In this document: in pieces, positions 57,351-64,000 of the stretch
Numbering within the stretch: the first letter of the stretch is position 1
How the letters are laid out: the number at the start of each line of letters is the position of its first letter
Source of the DNA: Nageia nagi
Taxonomy: Eukaryota > Pinophyta
Length of the DNA stretch: 64,000 nt
NCBI GenBank assembly: GCA_050084985.1
Contig: JBITNC010000001.1
Coordinates: 74,214,001-74,278,000 of the forward strand
Reading direction: 5' to 3'
The notes under the pieces: generated by a model
The model's database searches: none
What the model was told of the DNA's origin: nothing
The model's input: the letters and a program-made list of their open reading frames with translations, nothing else
Translations under genes and position numbers: made by a program

Positions 57351-59810
57351 TCCATGGGATCCATGCGCTTTAGCACCAAGAAATGATGAAGATATAATAG
57401 GAACTACTAATAAGATTGTTGAAAGGCATGAGGGAATATGTGCATTAAATTTAAGAACACATTATTTTTTGTTCTACTACAAGGAGTACCCATTTAAGTT
57501 TGAAAATAGGAAAACATATCCATGAACCACATCATCAAAGTACCTAATATCAGACATAACAATTGCATGCATATCATGGTTGATGAATCGAATGAACTTT
57601 CCTAATTCGTTATTATTATTTTCACTTTAACAATTATACAAATAACTGATCTATCTTCTACAGTGATGTTTTATTTTCATGGCATGCATGGGAACATGGT
57701 GAGTAATAGAGGCCCAACAAGTTTGAGGTAGATTTATGTGTTGAAAGGGCAAATTTAGATTATCCTAGTAAGGTATTTCTTGTAATGATGGTTGTGGTTG
57801 CAAATGCATGAAATCCTATTTGTAAAAGAGAAGTTTTTAGGACTAAAGGTAGCTATGAGAACATATGAATAAGGGAGAGGATTGTATACTTATTGGTTAT
57901 TGAGACTTCATTTTTAACAATTTAGGAGGTTGTATTCATAAGGAGACAATAGGCTGAAGCTTATACTGAGGGAAATATAAACTTCATAATGATTGGAATA
58001 ACTATAAGGGAAAGGTTTATGGTTGTAGTTAGGGTGATAATTTGGATAATATTTAGGACTATTTTCTTGTAGAGTCTTGGGATTGCTTCATTGGGGACAA
58101 AAGGGACAAATTGATGAAGGACATTGGTTGTATCTTTTATGGATGTCTAGAGGGAATCCCTCACCTTTTTGTGAATTGTGGTCACTAAGTTTTATATGTT
58201 ATCCAAGACTATATTTATTCCACTATTTGAGATTATTTTTAAGATAACCAAGGGCTCCATCCTCTTGGCATTGAGAGTTATTGGGTTTGATCTTGGTTTT
58301 CTATCCAAGGTTGTATCTTATTAGTTTTGGAAAGATATTTAATTATTTTCAAATATTGTATGGAGAGATGCATCCATAAGCATATTTTGAGTATAATTTG
58401 ATGTATACTTTGGGGTTATTTTCTTTATGAAAGGCACTATGATAATTAAGACTAGTGCTACTACAAAACATGTCTTCATTGATTGGAATTTGTATGAAAG
58501 TTTGGTCTACATAATGGATATATATCAAGCATGTATGGATGGTGATACATGAAGGATTATTAGTTATAAAACATGTAGTTATTCTTATGTTGATGGCTTC
58601 ATATTGCATTAGACTTGAGACTACTGTTTGGGTCATCGTTAGAGTTGCACTTAGTTCATAGTTTAGATAAATGCTAGAAACATAAGGATGTTGATTTTTT
58701 GGGTGATGAATATTGGGAGAATTAATCTAGGATTCATGAAGTTTGTGTTGGCTTCTTTTATCATATTAGTTTTGTTATCAAGGAAAATAATGGTAAAATT
58801 ATTAGAAATCATTATAATTGGCTTGTACATCAAAAATATAATTACGAGAGTACCTTTGAAGATTACTAAGGCTAATTTGGGTTTCAAAAGAGAAGTTTAA
58901 AAATATCTAAAAAGTGGTTATTTGATGAAGAAAATAGTAAGAAAATATACAATAGTTAGGAAGCACAAGGGACCGCACCAATCCATAAGGGATTATGATC
59001 TTGTTGTATATTTTTAGTTACCCCTAGGATAATGTAAGTAGAACTATGCAAACATTTGCATGCAATAATTTGCAGATAAATAACTAATAGGAATACAATA
59101 ATCTAAGATAATTGAATAATAAAATAATGTATAAATGAAGTATTCAAATTATTAGATCAAACCTAATGCCAAATAATCCTAAGGAATGAGAGATTTAAGA
59201 ATGATAAATACCTATCACCTTATATGGATGTTGAAGGTATGTGCAGATAGGAACTAGTCATGGATAAATGAACTTGATATACAAACTCCACATCAACAAC
59301 AGATAGGAATACCAAAGTGGGTGCATACAAGAGTATGGATGTGGAACTCATAAAAGTTAGCATAGATGCTAAAGGGAGTACGAATGCTAAGATTATAACT
59401 AGTAGAGTCTGTAACCAATACCTAAACAACAATATGATAATGATAAGCCTAATCTAGCATATAGTATTAGAGTAAAAGAATGATAGTGGTTGTGTGATAA
59501 TTAAATCTCTATCCCAATAGGCTATGTTCAGAAACACCTTGGAAGATAATAAGCATGGGCATATTAGCAAGAGATCTAATGATGAACCCATGTGATATCT
59601 TACCCATATTATAGGAAAGTGTACTCCTTAACAGAACATCTTGAGGCTAGCACTGATGTAGGGGTACCTGTAAGAATAGAAAGACACCACATGAGTAATA
59701 TTCCATAATGGGCCAATATAACATATTACCATATAAATGACTTAATAATATGATATAAGATTAATATAATAAATTACCTAAGTAGGGACACCTTTGGGGA
59801 ACTAAATTTA
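57351..59810. other. AT-rich sequence, nothing recognised
   Basis: Short open frames on both strands (for example 58349-58636 and 58663-58887 minus) are hydrophobic and AT-driven, with no motif. I treat them as chance. Confidence 0.45.
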
Positions 59811-60300
59811 GGTGTCAACAAATACCTCACTTTGCAAGTATAATGAGAATGAAACATTGAAATGAAATTATACTTGTAAAGGAAGTAAATAGTAAAGAGA
59901 AGAAAAAACTTGATAGTTCCCTAATTTACTTGTAGATATGTCAAATCATCAAGGAATGATGTATATTGCCCCCTCTTTACCTTGGTTGTGATATGGAATT
60001 GCTTGAATAAAGTAGAATCAACCAAGAGCAAAGAATAAAATTTGCAAATGAGAGAGATAAAAATACCAAACTCCAAGAATATATGTGATGGGTAACTCAT
60101 AAAATATATAGCAATGATAGTAGGAGTAAATAATCATAAAATTTTATCACAAATGATATAGCAAGAAATACCAAGGATGATATTAATAAAATATGCATAC
60201 ATCATCTTAAGAGCACTAAATATTCCATTATTAGATATATATCATCACATAAATACTCATTTCTCATTATTAGATGCATACATACAAGATCATAACAAGG
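59811..60300. other. Non-coding; possible LTR or leader sequence
   Basis: No coding motif. It begins with GGTGTCAACA. It lies upstream of two minisatellites and a PMD relic in the same orientation, so it may be the 5' part of one large element (inference). Confidence 0.35.
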
Positions 60301-60630
60301 TGTGTCAACATATTCATGGGGTACATGCCCCATTTCTATATGTAAACACATTATATTATAATAAAATATACTTACATCTTCATAAGGTACATGCCCCATT
60401 CCTATATGTAAATATATGATCATAAAGTAAGATATGATGATTAATATTCCAACCAAAAAAGGAGACCATAAAGAGTGTTATACATAATTATGTGGTGCAA
60501 ATGCCCCATTCCAAGATGCAAACAAGATATGCCAACATCATCATGAGGTACATGCCCCATTACTTAATGCAACACAAGATATGCTAACATCATCATGAGG
60601 TACATGCCCCATTACTATATGCAACATATA
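60300..60630. repeat. Minisatellite with core GTACATGCCCCATT
   Basis: The core occurs at 60321, 60387, 60495 (as GTGCAAATGCCCCATT), 60547 and 60599. The last three copies are spaced 52-53 bases. A longer flank ACATCATCATGAG is shared by the last two. Confidence 0.88.
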
Positions 60631-60654
60631 ATCATTAGGATATACAAAGGTTAT

Positions 60655-60890
60655 GGTTAGTTTAAACCCAACCAACAAATATGATCATAATAATAGTGAA
60701 GGTTAGTTTAGACCCAACCAAAAAAAGTGACTCAAAGAAATAGTGATGGTTACTTTAGACCCAAAAACCAAAGGTGACTCAAAGAGATAGTGGAGGTTAG
60801 TTTAGACCCAACCAAAAAAGGTGACTCAAAGCAATAGTGATGGTTAGTTTATATCCAACTAACAAAGGTGACTTCAATATGATTAATTTG
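60655..60890. repeat. 47-bp minisatellite
   Basis: GGTTAGTTTAGACCCAACC or a close variant starts at 60655, 60701, 60748, 60795 and 60842. The regular spacing is 46-47 bases, and each copy is followed by AAAGGTGACTCAAAG-like text. It directly follows the GTACATGCCCC repeat. Confidence 0.93.
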
Positions 60891-62979
60891 TTTCCCAACC
60901 ATGCATATTATTATAGTACTAGTGATAATGTGGCCATTAAATTCTTGATTGGTTTAGTCCCAATCAACAAGCTAACCCAAAAAAATGATTGGTGTAATTC
61001 CAACCAAGTGATCATAAAATAGTGATGGTTACTTAACATCCATCCAACAAGGATATCATCAATCAAGCAATGTGGTATAGTAATAACAAAGCATGGTAAA
61101 GCAAATAGTTTATATATATTTATTATACATGTAAAGAAATAAAGCAATATGATAATAATCATGATATCATATTTATCAAATAATTTTGATAAAGTAAGCA
61201 TTTTACTAATAAAGCATATATGTATTTGACATTAGCAAGAATATGATCATAAAGAGATGATCTTGTTTTGGTCATTTATCTTGAGATATGTAATATTGCA
61301 TTAAGTCATTTATCTTGATGAGGTCCTTTTTAATAAACCAAGCTTGGAACAATCATGATTATCAAGCTGATGAGAACCTTTTTAATGAATCAATCTTGGA
61401 AAAACATGTAATTGATAAGAAATTTTGCTCATGGACTGACCATGGCCTTGAAAATATTTGTTACCATTACACTGAATAAATTTTTTTAATTCCCATGAAG
61501 ATCCCAAATATTCATTAGCCTTACATATCAACATTGCATGTCTTATCATATTGAATTGCTTGAATTCATTAATTTTCAAAGCAAACCTATGCCATTGACT
61601 ATGTGATTTTCATAAAATTTGGCAATCACATATTTTGTAGTTTTAGTCATCATTTCTATATCAATGCATATTTGTGAAATAATGGTATTTTCAAGTAGAT
61701 ATTCAAATAATTTGTAACATGCCCCATTTTAAATAGATTCATAATAAGAACATATCATTAGCAACATGTAAATAGTCATATTAGATATGTAAATTTTAAT
61801 GATGATCGATTGAAAGCAAGAAATAATATTTTTCCTCATAAAATCATATAATAATATTTACATATTGTAAAACATGTATATGAACAATAACTTAACAAAT
61901 TTTGACCTTATATGCATTTTTCTATGCAAGAATCACATGATCATGATAGCAATTATTTTAATCCATTAGAATTATGATAACATGATCAACTCTTGAAAGA
62001 ATCCATAATTTTGCTTTATTCATGTTGTTGACAATGTGAGAGTGATGGAATTAAACTTTATGAAAAATGGCACATTCAATTGACATCAAAAAGTAGTTAT
62101 TGAAATATTTACCATTCCAAAATTATGCATCTATTTAGGGATAAGAAATTGATACATTTATTTAACTAAACTCAATTTTTTCATTTTAAAATCTCCATAT
62201 TTTCATCACATAACATCTATTTTATACATCTAGTTGGAATTAGTAAAACTATCATTGAAATAGGGCACTTAAATTATTTACTAAATTTGCATAAAGCACA
62301 CCACTAGTGGTGTCTATTTAGTATTAATAATCAATAAATATTGAACATTATCAATTAAAGCATTATTGCATAATATTAACATTCAAACTCACCTTCTTTA
62401 CCATTTTGAACTAGCATGGAGTGGATTGAACCTTAATTTCATGTTTGCCATGTGGTTGATGGCATGAATGCAAAATAATTGGTTTTTGAAAAGGAAGTAT
62501 ATGATAATTGAAATATTTTTCTACATTTGGCACACTTGAGACATCAATTTTCAGATGTGTATGTTATCATGCAAAAAGGGAATTCTTCCAAGTAGGATTA
62601 GGTCAAAATTTTGAATAAAAGGGTGGATCTAAAATGTTGACTTATCATTTTCACTATGCTAAGTTACCATCAAAGCTCTGTGCTGATCATTTGACTCTTT
62701 TCTATATAGTGATTCAAGCTAGCTTAGTAACATGATGGATCAAGATTGACATAGTATTGACAGGCCCATGATATGACAGAAGGGTCATGTTGTGGAGTAC
62801 CTACACAACTTACCATTTAAGCATGCAGTGAGGTTTGTGTAGCACTTCATTTTACAATATTTATTTTAGCCATTTTGACCTTTTATTTTATAGTTAATTT
62901 TAGGTTTTAATCAAATTTTCTTATGAAGTTTGGGTTCTTGATTGCACAAGATCACAAAATTATTATTAAAGGTGGACCC
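60891..62979. other. AT-rich sequence, no gene recognised
   Basis: No coding motif. Diverged short duplications such as CATTTATCTTGA near 61275 and 61305 are present. May be the LTR or leader of the PMD-bearing element to the right. Confidence 0.4.
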
Positions 62980-64000
62980 ATGTCGATAGTGGTACTAAAG
63001 AAGGATAGGTAGTGGCCAAGAATAAACTATGAGGATAATATTTTCATGAGATCTAACCTAAATGGTCTAGCTATGGTTGAGCACATACAACATGAACTGC
63101 CTCTTTTAACTACATTAATACAGAAGTGGGATCAAGATACCAACACATTTCACCTACCCTATGTGAAATGATCATCACCTTTTTGGATGTGTATAAAATA
63201 TGGGGGATCCCTATTCATGGATGGTTAATGCACCATGTAGATATTAGGAGTAATGATGATTAGTAAGCTTTGGATACATGGTTAATTAAGAGGGAGACCA
63301 TGATTAGGAACATAGGTTGTCCTATTTATTTGAGGCATGTAAGTTTACCTCTCCTACTAGGCATTTGAGGCTTTTGATTACCTCCATTATATTTACCTAC
63401 TTATGCCCAAAAAAGGAGCAGTTCATCTTTTCCATTGGGTATTGTGTGGATTGTTCAAGATATTTTTGATAGGGGAATAAGGTATGCATGGGCTCTTGTT
63501 GCATTAACACAACTTTATAAGGATTTGCATAATATTTTAATGTAGATAAGTTTAACATCACTATTACTCACTCCAACTTACTACAAGTGTGGGTGTATGA
63601 GAAGATATTTGTAATCTAACCAATTGGGCTATAGAGAGTGAAGGAGGATCCCTTAGACATTGCTTTGACTTGCTAGGTATCAAAATTACATGGGTATAGA
63701 TACCCATGAATACTAGAGGCTAGGATACATGATATTGACAAGTTACATCTAGAGGACCTAGTATGGGTCTCCTATGTTGATTATGTTCAGGAGGAAGATG
63801 CACACCAACTTGCATGGGTAAGGCAACCATTCTTTCTCCAGACTAAGAGAAAGCTTGTAGAGCCTTATTTACCATAATGAGTACTAAGGCAGTTTGGTAT
63901 ATGATAGGATATTTCACCTACTTCCATTTATTACATTAGATGGATGATCAAGGTGAATGTCCCCCAAGGGAGAGATATTATACTATCCTAGAGTATGACA
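62980..64000 (+). pseudogene. Plant mobile domain (PMD)-like relic, continues past the window end
   Basis: From the ATG at 62980 the text reads SIVVLKKDR, then (after a stop) SNLNGLAMVEHIQHELPLL and QKWDQDTNTFHLPYV. After a one-base shift at about 63164 it gives EMIITFLDVYKIWGIPIHGW. Near 63460 it gives DRGIRYAWALVALTQLYKDL. Near 63590 it gives LQVWVYEKIF, and near 63870 EPYLP and VLRQFGI. The order W-x-x-x-T-x-T-F-H-L-P-x-x-E-M-x-x-T-x-x-D-V-x-x-x-x-G-x-P-I-x-G matches the plant mobile domain of MAIN/MAIL proteins and of plant transposons. At least five stops and shifts are present. Given its setting, it is probably an accessory gene of an old transposon. Confidence 0.72.

Noticed and set aside
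1-64000. CRISPR array or bacterial operon
   Set aside because: The tandem repeats are degenerate with no uniform unique spacers, and all recognisable genes are plant or retrotransposon genes.

Overview
This window looks like intergenic DNA from a large plant nuclear genome, most likely a gymnosperm (inference). It is very AT-rich and gene-poor. It is filled with old LTR retrotransposons of the Ty1/copia and Ty3/gypsy types, most of them riddled with stop codons and frameshifts. The host-gene sequence I recognise is plant-type: a GIL1/DUF641 gene, a dynamin-related DRP4 relic, and a pentatricopeptide-repeat (PPR) relic. Plant mobile domain (PMD) remnants are also present. I see no bacterial, organellar or CRISPR features.

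Layout, left half. 1-2.6 kb is AT-rich, with a decayed tandem repeat at about 1-1.8 kb. 2.6-5.4 kb is a decayed copia element on the plus strand. It collides with the 3' LTR and RNase H end of a second copia on the minus strand (5.4-6.8 kb). 6.8-8.4 kb is a minus-strand gypsy gag, leader and probable LTR. 10.1-10.6 kb is a short-period tandem repeat surrounding a tRNA-like segment. 11.8-12.7 kb is a DRP4 pseudogene, followed by a near-perfect inverted repeat with 70-base arms (13.0-13.2 kb). 13.85-20.47 kb is a complete but degenerate gypsy chromovirus on the minus strand, with both LTRs, PBS, PPT and a near-perfect 5-bp target duplication. Its reverse transcriptase carries a 337-bp tandem triplication. 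21.3-23.2 kb is another minus-strand gypsy gag. 24.5-29.6 kb is a plus-strand gypsy polyprotein of the Tat type, with a second RNase H domain.

Layout, right half. 32.4-37.2 kb is a minus-strand PMD-like relic, split by the youngest feature in the window: a 2,495-bp gag-only LTR element (33,401-35,895). That element has two identical 321-bp LTRs, a perfect GTCCC target duplication and an intact 308-codon gag, but no pol. 40.4-41.3 kb is a minus-strand copia gag. 45.6-47.1 kb is the one nearly intact host gene, a GIL1/DUF641 family gene whose frame is broken once, in a run of seven A. 51.2-51.9 kb may be a LINE tail. 52.8-54.0 kb is a PPR relic. 56.2-57.3 kb may be a gag relic. 60.3-60.9 kb holds two adjacent minisatellites. 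62.98 kb to the end is a plus-strand PMD relic.

No operon-like gene cooperation is expected or seen. The biology here is nested transposition and decay. The most interesting items are the young gag-only element whose gag appears fused to the last residues of a pol chromodomain, the long young-looking hairpin, the triplicated reverse transcriptase segment, and the single-base break in the GIL1-like gene. All reading was by eye; identity figures are estimates, and no database search was possible.
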